Origin: Paraburkholderia ferrariae NBRC 106233
GTDB lineage: Bacteria > Pseudomonadota > Gammaproteobacteria > Burkholderiales > Burkholderiaceae
NCBI RefSeq assembly: GCF_000685035.1
Contig: NZ_BAYB01000015.1
Location: 159,726-223,725 of the forward strand
Reading direction: 5' to 3'
DNA length: 64,000 nucleotides
The notes under the pieces were generated by a model. That model worked only from the letters and a program-made list of their open reading frames with translations, had not been told where the DNA came from and made no database searches. This document shows, in pieces, positions 8,475 to 16,069 of this stretch. Numbering within the stretch: the first letter of the stretch is position 1; each line of letters begins with the position of its first letter. The position numbers were made by a program, and so were the translations under genes.

Positions 8475-9092
8475 TTAGAAAAGAGTGCCCGCCGGGGGAC
8501 GGAGCACAAAACTGTTCGCCGTAGCATTACCGGCTCCGACGGTCTGGTTCACCTGCACGAGACCAGTCGCATTCCTGAACGCGGTACTGCCGATACTCGC
8601 TTCACGAATGCCACTGGCCTGGGCCGATCGACCCGGACCCCCGTTCGTTGCCGCCGCCGCAGACAGATCCCCGTCTGAGACAGTTTCAACACCGATCACA
8701 CCAGCGCCGATCCTGGCGCTGTTGCTCTGGGTATTTCCCACGCCGGCAGTCTGGTTGACCATGACTGCGCCGGACGCGTTGGCGAAGGCGCCTGCACCGA
8801 TGCTCGCGCTCGCATAGGGGAGGCGGGCTTTGGCGCCGGCGGCCTGTGCGCTGCTGGTGCCGTTGACCATCAGCGGCGCGCCGCTCGTGATCGTCAACTG
8901 ATTGGCCTGGGCGTTGTTCAGACCGGCCGCCTCGTTGACGGTGACCGCCCCGACCGTGCTGTTCGCCGCGCCCGCGCCGATATCCGCCACGGCGCCCACT
9001 ACGGCCTGGGCGTGGGCCGTGCCCGCGGCGAATGCGGCGAACACGACGGCGGCGGCCAGCGGCCAGCGCGAGAGAAGAGGGCGCGCGCTCAT
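8475..9092 (-). CDS. fapB: FapB-like amyloid nucleator/minor subunit
   Basis: A 205-residue secreted protein with a signal peptide ending TAHAQA. It has three amyloid-type repeats at about residues 37-69, 97-128 and 166-197, with cores NSTVGAVTVNEAAGLNNAQA, NASGAVMVNQTAGVGNTQSN and NATGLVQVNQTVGAGNATAN. Their pattern of small residues, Asn and Gln resembles the repeats in the next gene but is distinct, as FapB and FapC are in Pseudomonas. There is no Cys and so no C-terminal CxxC. It overlaps the upstream gene by 4 bp (ATGA) and lies 27 bp from the FapC-like start, so all three are probably translated from one message. FapB identity is inferred from repeats and order. Confidence 0.75.
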   Translation of the reverse strand: MSARPLLSRWPLAAAVVFAAFAAGTAHAQAVVGAVADIGAGAANSTVGAVTVNEAAGLNNAQANQLTITSGAPLMVNGTSSAQAAGAKARLPYASASIGAGAFANASGAVMVNQTAGVGNTQSNSARIGAGVIGVETVSDGDLSAAAATNGGPGRSAQASGIREASIGSTAFRNATGLVQVNQTVGAGNATANSFVLRPPAGTLF

Positions 9093-9577
9093 TTCACGGC
9101 TCCGAGTGCTGCCGAAATCGGCGAGAGTGCGCCTGTCACGGCGCCGGCGATCGAGCCGCCCATGCTGCCGGCCTGGACGCCCGAGCCCATGCCCATGGCG
9201 TTGCCGTTCTCGCGGCCGGCCAGCAGGCCCGTGAGCATCTGCATGCTGGCGGCCGTGGCGCCGGCGGTGGTGCTCGGCGAGACGCCCGAATTGCCGTGCG
9301 CGCTCGTGAGCTCGGCGTCGGAGACGACGGCGGCCATGGTCGGGTTGAAGCTGTTGGCCGGGAAGGTGGTGGCGCGCACGAGCACCGGGTCCTGGCTCTT
9401 CGGCACGCTGTCGAAGGCGCTGCGCGGCGTGATATTGCGCTCGACGATGATGTCGCCGGGATTCACGGCTTGCGCCCTCGCCCCTGCTGCTGCCCCCGCC
9501 GCAAGGAGCGCGCAGACGGCTGCGGCGAGCCTTGCTGAACGCCGGCCAGAGGCTGGCGTCGTAGTACGTCCTGTCAT
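9089..9577 (-). CDS. Small exported protein of Fap-like operon (FapA position)
   Basis: A 162-residue exported protein that I do not recognise by sequence. The start at 9577 is chosen because GCAGGAGACCGAC lies just upstream and the protein then begins with a proper signal peptide (RLAAAVCALLAAGAAAGARA). The mature part is rich in Ala, Gly, Ser and Thr. It has a short motif VVSDAELTSAHG at 84-95 resembling the one in two other exported proteins of the cluster, and a C-terminal Gly/Met/Ser-rich tail. It occupies, with the next gene upstream, the position of fapA, which in Pseudomonas is a small exported chaperone-like protein that controls fibre composition. Function here is inferred from position only. 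Confidence 0.62.
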   Translation of the reverse strand: MTGRTTTPASGRRSARLAAAVCALLAAGAAAGARAQAVNPGDIIVERNITPRSAFDSVPKSQDPVLVRATTFPANSFNPTMAAVVSDAELTSAHGNSGVSPSTTAGATAASMQMLTGLLAGRENGNAMGMGSGVQAGSMGGSIAGAVTGALSPISAALGAVK

Positions 9578-9665
9578 GTCGGTCTCCTGCCGGTTCGGCG
9601 CGTCTTGCGTTGCGCGCCGTGCCGGACGCCGTGCCGCGCGAGCGGCCCGGCCTGATTGCTCTGGC

Positions 9666-10181
9666 TTATCTTCTCGTGTAGCTGGCAACGTTTCCTTGCG
9701 CGGCCTGCGAACTGTCGACCGGGATCGGCAGCGGGGCGGGCGGTGCGATTTCATCCCACAGGGTGACGCTGTTGGCGCCGTGCATGAGCTGCGGCGTGGC
9801 GGCCACCATCAACATGCCGACGGCGCCGCCGCGCTGGTGCGAAAGCGTCTGGTCGTCCAGCGCGCCGATGCCTGCCACCACGCTGTCGTCGGCGGCCGGA
9901 GACGGATCGGCAGCGACGGGGCCGCTGTCGGCACCCAGGTTGTCGGCGGGCGCCGCGCCCCGTTCGAACGTCGCGGAGATGGGCTTCGCGTCGCCGAACG
10001 TGCTGCTGCGCGTTGCAGGAATGACATCGGCCATCACATTCGCCGCGGCCGAGGCGACCTGCGCGCCGGCGTCGAACGACTGCGCCTGTGCCGGCGCCGC
10101 GAGTGCAAGAAGCGCGGCGGCCGCGAGGGCGGCGGCGCTGCCGGCAAACTGGCGTTTGACATTTCGGTGATCGAGTCGCAT
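9666..10181 (-). CDS. Small exported protein, first gene of Fap-like operon
   Basis: A 171-residue exported protein of unknown family. Its signal peptide (AAALAAAALLALAAPAQAQ) predicts export. The mature part has a conserved-looking motif LDDQTLSHQRGG at 108-119, which resembles a double-glycine leader-peptide cleavage site and matches VDDDVLSHQTGK in the FapE-like protein. It is the first gene after the sigma54 promoter. CAGGAGATA lies 8 bp before the ATG and the predicted transcript start is only about 17 bp upstream. Together with the following small gene it replaces fapA. A role as a chaperone, regulator or substrate of the C39 peptidase is possible but not shown. Confidence 0.65.
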   Translation of the reverse strand: MRLDHRNVKRQFAGSAAALAAAALLALAAPAQAQSFDAGAQVASAAANVMADVIPATRSSTFGDAKPISATFERGAAPADNLGADSGPVAADPSPAADDSVVAGIGALDDQTLSHQRGGAVGMLMVAATPQLMHGANSVTLWDEIAPPAPLPIPVDSSQAAQGNVASYTRR

Positions 10182-10207
10182 GGCGTATCTCCTGATGCGG
10201 GAGATTT

Positions 10208-10223
10208 AGCGAAACGTGTGCCA
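10208..10223 (-). promoter_or_regulatory. Sigma54 (RpoN) promoter of the Fap-like operon
   Basis: Read on the minus strand, TGGCACACGTTTCGCT carries the invariant GG (at 10222-10221) and GC (at 10210-10209) separated by exactly 10 bases. It matches the -24 box TGGCAC fully and the -12 box TTGC at three of four bases. Predicted transcription would start near 10198, just ahead of the ribosome site and ATG (10181) of the first gene. The sigma54 activators at both ends of the locus support the assignment. Confidence 0.8.
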
Positions 10224-10297
10224 TGCGCCGCAATCCGTTGATGCGCTTCGGTGTAGGGTATTTTCTGCGGAATTTGAACGGCTGATTTTCACCAAAA

Positions 10298-10324
10298 CGT
10301 TTCAGTGCTGAAACGCTGAAACGT
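10298..10324. promoter_or_regulatory. Inverted repeat, likely activator (UAS) site
   Basis: A perfect inverted repeat CGTTTCAG-TG-CTGAAACG (10298-10315) is followed directly by a second copy of the right arm, CTGAAACG (10316-10323). It lies about 100-126 bp upstream of the predicted start of the Fap-like operon, a typical distance for an enhancer-binding protein. I infer that one or both flanking activators bind here. Confidence 0.65.
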
Positions 10325-10397
10325 CAAATCGCGGTTGGGCGCGGTTGCGCATTGCGCGCAAGTAACATCCGGTAAGGCGGTTTTTAATCCGGGAAGC

Positions 10398-10440
10398 AAT
10401 AGTCGAAAGAAAACATCGGGATTAATTTGTTCCGACTATT
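10398..10440. promoter_or_regulatory. Spaced inverted repeat in divergent regulatory region
   Basis: AATAGTCG (10398-10405) and its exact complement CGACTATT (10433-10440) are separated by 27 bp of A/T-rich DNA. The whole 10182-10748 gap is visibly more A/T-rich than neighbouring genes and holds no convincing gene. Two copies of TCCATCCGGCC also occur there (near 10478 and 10517). The repeat may be an operator for the divergent activator gene, but its function is unknown. Confidence 0.4.
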
Positions 10441-10748
10441 CGAGGGGTTTGCGCGGGATTGCGCGTATGGAAGCCTTTCCATCCGGCCCGTTTTGATCCG
10501 CCGGGCATATTTCCTATCCATCCGGCCTGAGCATATAGTAAGCTTCAGAAAACGCTGTAAAGCTCAAAACAAAAAGCCCACAGAGGCCACTGACACACGC
10601 CGCAGATCGGGGTTATGCCCTCAGCAAAAAGCATGTCCGTTCGCCACCATTCGAGGGGGCGGTGAAATGGCGCTTGATTGCTGCGTATCTGCCATTCAGG
10701 TGCGTGCCGTCATTCTCCAACACTGTGTTTGGCGAGAGGATCTGAATA

Positions 10749-12140
10749 ATGGAACCCGCAACGCGGCAATTGATATACGTGACGCGAGATCCCAATGCGG
10801 CGCTGCACGAGCGTTTCCACGAGCGGGGCTGGCACGTGGAAATCGTCGGCAACGCACGGGATGCACGCCGGGCGCTGCGCGCCGGCAACCCCGCGGGTGG
10901 TCTGCTCGACCTGTCCAGTCATTTTCATCTGCACGAAATCGGTTCGTTCGAGCCGTGTCTCACGTTGCCTCACGTCGGCTGGGTGGCGGCCACCACCACG
11001 GGCCAGTTGAAGGACGCCGCACTGCGCCGTCTCGTGCGCGACTACTGTTTCGATTACGTAACGGTGCCCTGGAACGGCGAGCGCATTGTCGATTCCGTCG
11101 GTCATGCTTATGGCATGGTTTCGCTCGGCGAATCGGCTTCGAACGACACCTCGGGCGGCGCCGAGGGCGAAATGGTCGGCTCGTGCGAGGCGATGCTTGC
11201 GCTCTTTCGCTCGATCCGCAAGGTGGCGATGACCGACGCGCCGGTGTTCATCTCGGGCGAGTCGGGCACGGGCAAGGAGCTGACCGCCGTCGCCATTCAC
11301 GAGCGTTCGGCGCGCCGCAATGCGCCGTTCGTGCCGATCAACTGCGGCGCGATCCCGCCGCACCTGTTGCAGTCGGAACTCTTCGGCTACGAGCGCGGCG
11401 CCTTCACGGGCGCGAACCAGCGCAAGATGGGGCGTGTGGAAGCGGCCAACGGCGGCACGCTCTTTCTCGACGAGATCGGCGACCTGCCGATGGAGAGCCA
11501 GGCGAGCCTCTTGCGCTTCCTGCAGGAAGGCAAGATCGAGCGGCTGGGCGGCCATCAGTCGATGCCGGTGGACGTGCGCATCATCTCGGCCACCCACGTC
11601 GATATGCGCGCGGCCATGCACGAAGGACGCTTCCGCCAGGATCTGTATCACCGCCTGTGCGTGCTGCAGATCGACGAGCCGCCGCTGCGCGCGCGCGGCA
11701 AGGACATCGAGCTGCTCGCGCGCCACATGCTCGAGCGTTTTCGCAAGGACGGCAGCCGTCGGCTGCGCGGCTTCTCGCCCGACGCGATCGCCGCGCTTCA
11801 CAACTACAGTTGGCCGGGCAACGTGCGCGAGCTCATCAACCGCGTGCGGCGGGCGATCGTGATGTCGGAGGGGCGGGCCATCACGGCGCGCGACCTCGAA
11901 CTCGGCGACTATGTCGAGGTGGTGCCGGTGTCGCTCGCGCAGGCGCGCGAAGCTGCCGAGCGCCAGGCGATCGAGCTTGCGCTGCTGCGCCATCGCGGGC
12001 GCCTTGGCGACGCGGCCCAGGAACTGGGCATCTCGCGCGTGACGCTCTACCGGCTCCTGTGCGCGCACGGCATGCGCCACATGGAAAGCGAACCGCTCGC
12101 GCCGCATCCGGGCGGGCTGGCTTCGGGCGGCGGGGCATAA
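10749..12140 (+). CDS. Sigma54-dependent activator, VpsR type (divergent from Fap-like operon)
   Basis: A 463-residue enhancer-binding protein. A degenerate receiver-like domain (about 5-120) is followed by the AAA+ domain (about 140-370) with GESGTGKE, GAFTGA and GGTLFLDEIGD, and by a C-terminal helix-turn-helix (LGDAAQELGISRVTLYRL). The receiver keeps an Asp (GLLDLSS) but has VPW where receivers usually have a KP, so phosphorylation control is doubtful. It is close to VpsR/BerB-type activators that control biofilm matrix genes, some through cyclic-di-GMP. It is a clear paralogue of the activator at the far end of the operon, with long identical runs in the ATPase core. GAGAGGATCTG precedes the ATG. 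I infer that it activates the sigma54 promoter on the opposite strand. Confidence 0.9.
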   Translation: MEPATRQLIYVTRDPNAALHERFHERGWHVEIVGNARDARRALRAGNPAGGLLDLSSHFHLHEIGSFEPCLTLPHVGWVAATTTGQLKDAALRRLVRDYCFDYVTVPWNGERIVDSVGHAYGMVSLGESASNDTSGGAEGEMVGSCEAMLALFRSIRKVAMTDAPVFISGESGTGKELTAVAIHERSARRNAPFVPINCGAIPPHLLQSELFGYERGAFTGANQRKMGRVEAANGGTLFLDEIGDLPMESQASLLRFLQEGKIERLGGHQSMPVDVRIISATHVDMRAAMHEGRFRQDLYHRLCVLQIDEPPLRARGKDIELLARHMLERFRKDGSRRLRGFSPDAIAALHNYSWPGNVRELINRVRRAIVMSEGRAITARDLELGDYVEVVPVSLAQAREAAERQAIELALLRHRGRLGDAAQELGISRVTLYRLLCAHGMRHMESEPLAPHPGGLASGGGA

Positions 12141-12282
12141 GGCGGGCAAAGGCGGCGGGTACACGCGACTGGTACAAGCGGCGGCTACAAGCGACTGGCT
12201 CAAGCGCGCCCCACGGCCGGCGCCGCGCTTTGTGCATGCCGCCGGCCTCGCCTTCTGCGCCCTCTGGGTTTTCCCGCGACTT

Positions 12283-12290
12283 GCTAGAAT
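12283..12290 (+). promoter_or_regulatory. Extended -10 promoter candidate for thyA
   Basis: TGCTAGAAT matches an extended -10 (TGn plus TAGAAT) about 70 bp upstream of the thyA ATG. No good -35 is seen, which is acceptable for an extended -10 promoter. Confidence 0.4.
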
Positions 12291-12362
12291 CGGGGTTTGG
12301 CCATCCTGACCGGGCCAGCCAGGCCAATCGCGCACTGGGCCCGGCCGCCGAGGGAACCCCGC

Positions 12363-13334
12363 ATGAAACAGTATCTCGAGCTCGTCCGCTCGATTCTCGA
12401 CACCGGTACGTGGCAGGAAAACCGCACGGGCATCCGCACGATCAGCCAGCCCGGCGCGATGCTGCGCTTCGACCTCCAGCAGGGCTTCCCCGCCGTCACG
12501 ACCAGGAAGCTGGCGTTCAAGTCCGCCGTGGGCGAGCTGATAGGCTTCATGCGCGCCTCGCGCAGCGCGGCCGACTTCCGCGCGCTCGGCTGCAAGGTCT
12601 GGGACGCCAACGCGAACGACAACGCGCAGTGGCTCGCCAACCCCTACCGCGAAGGCCTGGACGACCTCGGCGACGTCTATGGCGTGCAATGGCGCCAGTG
12701 GCCCGCCTACAAGGTGCTCGATGCCGACGCCACGGCTCGCCTCGCCGATGCCGAATCGCGGGGCTACGCGCGCGTGACGCAGTTCACCGAGGACGGCCGC
12801 CCGAAAGTGCTGCTCTACAAGGCGATCGACCAGCTGCGCCAGTGCCTCGACACGATCATGAACAATCCCACCGACCGGCGCATTTTGTTTCATGCCTGGA
12901 ATCCGGCGGTGCTGGAAGAGATCGCGCTGCCCGCGTGCCATCTGCTGTACCAGTTCCTGCCGAATCCCGCGAAGCGCGAGATTTCGCTGTGTCTCTACAT
13001 CCGCAGCAACGACGTCGGCCTCGGCACGCCGTTCAATCTGACGGAGGGCGCGGTGCTGCTGCACCTGGTCGGACGGCTGACGGGCTATACGCCGCGCTGG
13101 TTCAGCTATTTCATTGGCGACGCGCACATCTACGAGAACCAGCTCGACATGCTCAACGAGCAGTTGCGCCGCGAGCCGTTCGACAGCCCGCAACTGGCGA
13201 TTTCGGAGCGGGTGCCCGAATACGCGAAAACAGGCGTGTACGAGCCGGAATGGCTGGAAAAGGTGGAGCCGGCTGATTTTTCGCTGGTGGGCTACCGGCA
13301 TCACGAGCCGCTCACGGCGCCGATGGCGGTCTGA
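12363..13334 (+). CDS. thyA: Thymidylate synthase
   Basis: It methylates dUMP to dTMP with methylene-tetrahydrofolate, giving dihydrofolate that FolA recycles. 323 residues, the longer form of ThyA. The catalytic Cys lies in LPACHLLYQF, with the phosphate-binding Arg region NPTDRRILFHAWNP before it and RSNDVGLGTPFNLTEGA after it. The start at 12363 (MKQYLELVRSILDTG) is the conserved one; the 22 residues upstream in the same frame do not look like protein. A strong terminator follows. Confidence 0.97.
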   Translation: MKQYLELVRSILDTGTWQENRTGIRTISQPGAMLRFDLQQGFPAVTTRKLAFKSAVGELIGFMRASRSAADFRALGCKVWDANANDNAQWLANPYREGLDDLGDVYGVQWRQWPAYKVLDADATARLADAESRGYARVTQFTEDGRPKVLLYKAIDQLRQCLDTIMNNPTDRRILFHAWNPAVLEEIALPACHLLYQFLPNPAKREISLCLYIRSNDVGLGTPFNLTEGAVLLHLVGRLTGYTPRWFSYFIGDAHIYENQLDMLNEQLRREPFDSPQLAISERVPEYAKTGVYEPEWLEKVEPADFSLVGYRHHEPLTAPMAV

Positions 13335-13383
13335 AGCCCCGCGCGCGTCCGTGTCCCGATAGGGCCGGGCGCGCAGAAGAGAA

Positions 13384-13419
13384 AAAAGGCCCGCGAACTT
13401 CGAAGTTCGCGGGCCTTTT
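13384..13419. terminator. Strong bidirectional terminator after thyA
   Basis: A perfect inverted repeat (arm AAAAGGCCCGCGAACTTC) with A run on one side and TTTT on the other. It lies between the convergent thyA and the DUF6600 gene and can serve both. Confidence 0.9.
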
Positions 13420-13471
13420 CGTTTCATGCCTTTCATGCCTTCAGGGGATGGCCCCCGAAAGACGGTCGGCA

Positions 13472-15814
13472 TCAGCCGCGCTTGTGGTCCTCGTGGCCGC
13501 CGCTCGCGTGCTCATCCGGATGTTGTGCCGGGTGTGGCTCGGGATGCGGCTGAGGCTGCGGGCGCGGTTCGGCGTGCGCCTGGGGCTGCGGGCGGGGCTC
13601 GGCGTGCGCTTGAGGCTGCGGACGCGGCTCCGCATGCTGCTCGGGATGCGGCTGCGGATGGTATTCCGCGCGCGGCTGGGCTTCCTCGTGGCGCTGCTCG
13701 GCCTGGGGCTGCGGGTGAGATTCCTCGCGTGCCGGCTCAGGCGAGCGCTGCGGGGCCTGCTGCGCCGGCGGACGTGCCTCGGCCTGCGGCTCGGCGTTGC
13801 GCTGCGGCTGGGCCTGTGGCTCATGCTGTGCCGCAGACTCGCCCGGTCGCGCTTCGTTGCCGGGTTCCCCGTGCGAGCCCATCGGCGCATGCGGTTGCGT
13901 CCAGGACGGCTGATGCGCTTCGGCCTCGCGAGGCGTATTCGGCGCGCCGCCTTCCGGACGACCTGCCGCCTCGGGCCGGCCTGCGTCGGCTTGCGGCGGA
14001 TGCGGTACGCCGCGCTCCTGCTGCGCCGGTTCGTGCGCGCTCGCCATCGCGGGCGGCGTACCCGGCTGGCCGTGTCCGGGCGCCGGCACGCCGCCCGGAC
14101 GGGCCGCCGGCTGCGGCGCCGCGCCCGCGGGCCGAGCGGCTTCGCGGATCACAGGCGAATGCGGCGGCACCACGCGCACATTCTGCGGCGCCCAGCCGCC
14201 ATGCGCCGCCTGGAGCGGCGCATGTTCCGGCGCGGACACGCGGACCACGGGCGCCCCGGCACCCGGCACGGCGCCGCCCTCGTGGGCAAAGCGCTGGGCG
14301 AGCGTGTCGTGGAAGGCGGGCGGCGTGACGGCGGCGCGCGTCGCCACGACCTGGCGCTGCGCGAGTGCTGCGGGCGGCCGGTAGTTGGCCGGCCGCAGGC
14401 TGCCGCCAAAGCTGCCCTGTACCGGCGCGATGCCCGGCGTGCCCGGCTCGATGCGCGCATTGCGCCACTGCTGCGGATTGACATGCTGCGCGAAGCGCGC
14501 CACCGGCTGGCCGTGGACGAATGCCGTCGCGGGCACCGCCGTCACGGCGCCAGGCACGCGATAGTTGACGTAGGTGTTGTGCACGTTGATGTTCGTGATG
14601 TTGGTCACGTGCACGTTGTTGACCACGACCGTCTGGTTCACGCGCTGGTAGTAGTGCGGGCTCCAGCCACCCCAGCCCGGATGCCAGGCTTCGCCCGGCC
14701 CGAGCGCGAACCAGGCCACGCCCGCCGCGGCCACGCCGCCCACGGTCAGGCCCACGCTCCAGTCCACGCCTCCGCCCCCGCCGCCCACGAAGGCGACGAG
14801 CGCAGGCGCATAGACGGGCGGCGCGCTCACGACGAGCGGACCGGGCACCCACGCCCAGCTGCTGCCCACGTAGGCCCAGCGGCCGTAGTGGTAGGGCGCG
14901 AAGCCCCACGCTGCGTCGTCCACCCAGGTCCAGCCCCACGGGGCCTGCCAGACCCAGTGGCCGTCGTGGTAGGGCGCCCAGCCGGCGGGCTGGGCGGTCG
15001 GCACCCAGACTTCGCCGTACTGCGGGTCTTCGCGCCAGGTGCCGTTGGCGTCGAGGTCTTCGTAGCCGGGCATGTCGCGCGAAACGTAGCGCGCCGACAC
15101 CGAGCGGTCTTCGGCTTCGTCGCGCGAGAGCGCCCATTGGTCGAAGGCGTCGAGCTGCGGCAAGCCGTTGCTGGCCGTTTCCTGCAGGTTGGTGCCGGAG
15201 AACACGATCTGCTGGCCTGCCGAAATCGGGATCTGGCCGTTCTCGCCGTACACCGTGGCGCTGCCGCTGCGCACCGTCACCGTGGTCGAGCTGCCGTCCG
15301 GCGCGACGTCCACGCGGTAGTCGCCGGGGCCGTTCAGGCCGAGTGCGAGGTTCGGCGTATCGATTTCGTACGAGCTGCCGGGCGCCAGTTCGCGCACGCG
15401 GGTGGACAGCGTGCCTTGCGTGACCTTCAACTGGGCGTTCGTATCGTCGAGATTGAGGATGTCGAGGCTCGTCTGCGCGCTCATGCGAACGGCCGTCGAG
15501 CCGATGTGCAGCTCCGAGCGTGCGTTCGCGTCGTTCCACAACTGGTCGCCGGTCGTGAGCGGGCGGTTGATCTGGGCGTAGGACCAGTCGGTCGCGCCGG
15601 CCGGTTCGGTCGTGACGGCGCCTGCCATGTAGTCGAGCCGCGCGATACGTCCCGGCGGATCGACGTTCGTCCCCTGCTGTGCTCCGGGAGGAGGCGCCGA
15701 TTGGGCATAGGCCGGGGCCGCGGCAAGGTTCAGGGCTGCCATTGCGGCGCAGGCTATCAGCGTGTGGCCGGCGAGCCGGCGGAATGTGATGAGGTTTGGT
15801 GTGCGCTCTGTCAT
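13472..15814 (-). CDS. FecR/DUF6600-type envelope protein with His/Pro-rich tail
   Basis: A 780-residue exported protein. A signal peptide (start 15814, MTERTPNLITFRRL, ending AAAPAYAQ) leads into a FecR-like region (about 50-220; GDQLWNDANARSELHIGSTA, then a VRSGSATVYGENG segment). Next comes a Trp/Tyr/Gly-rich DUF6600-like region (DPQYGEVWVP, GHWVWQAPWGWTW), then a long Pro/Ala/Gly-rich part. The last 120 or so residues are made of repeats of the type EPRPQPQAHA plus many His. The tail could bind metals or polysaccharide, but its function is unknown. GGAGAAAAAAC precedes the start. A longer frame to 15952 has no signal at its beginning and is rejected. The gene is monocistronic and flanked by the thyA terminator. 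Confidence 0.8.
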   Translation of the reverse strand: MTERTPNLITFRRLAGHTLIACAAMAALNLAAAPAYAQSAPPPGAQQGTNVDPPGRIARLDYMAGAVTTEPAGATDWSYAQINRPLTTGDQLWNDANARSELHIGSTAVRMSAQTSLDILNLDDTNAQLKVTQGTLSTRVRELAPGSSYEIDTPNLALGLNGPGDYRVDVAPDGSSTTVTVRSGSATVYGENGQIPISAGQQIVFSGTNLQETASNGLPQLDAFDQWALSRDEAEDRSVSARYVSRDMPGYEDLDANGTWREDPQYGEVWVPTAQPAGWAPYHDGHWVWQAPWGWTWVDDAAWGFAPYHYGRWAYVGSSWAWVPGPLVVSAPPVYAPALVAFVGGGGGGVDWSVGLTVGGVAAAGVAWFALGPGEAWHPGWGGWSPHYYQRVNQTVVVNNVHVTNITNINVHNTYVNYRVPGAVTAVPATAFVHGQPVARFAQHVNPQQWRNARIEPGTPGIAPVQGSFGGSLRPANYRPPAALAQRQVVATRAAVTPPAFHDTLAQRFAHEGGAVPGAGAPVVRVSAPEHAPLQAAHGGWAPQNVRVVPPHSPVIREAARPAGAAPQPAARPGGVPAPGHGQPGTPPAMASAHEPAQQERGVPHPPQADAGRPEAAGRPEGGAPNTPREAEAHQPSWTQPHAPMGSHGEPGNEARPGESAAQHEPQAQPQRNAEPQAEARPPAQQAPQRSPEPAREESHPQPQAEQRHEEAQPRAEYHPQPHPEQHAEPRPQPQAHAEPRPQPQAHAEPRPQPQPHPEPHPAQHPDEHASGGHEDHKRG

Positions 15815-16069
15815 GTTTTTTCTCCGTGGCGCGCCGTTTTTCGGAGCGTCCTGTGAGGCACTGTAACGGGCGTGCCTGTTTCCATGCGCGCAGAATTGTA
15901 AAACCTTATGCGCCAGGTGTAACAGAACGTGTTGATTGCGTAAGGATTGCAAGGTTGGCGGATGCGCCGAATTCGCGGCGGGGGATGGGACGAGACGGCG
16001 CGCGCCGCAGCGGCGGCGCGCCCGGTACGAAAGGGGAAGGAAGGTATTCGATCAGCGCGTAAAGCGGCG

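Noticed and set aside
10667..10682. Possible second sigma54 promoter (TGGCGC...TTGCT) upstream of the divergent activator
   Set aside because: The GG and GC are 9, not 10, bases apart, and spacing is critical for sigma54.
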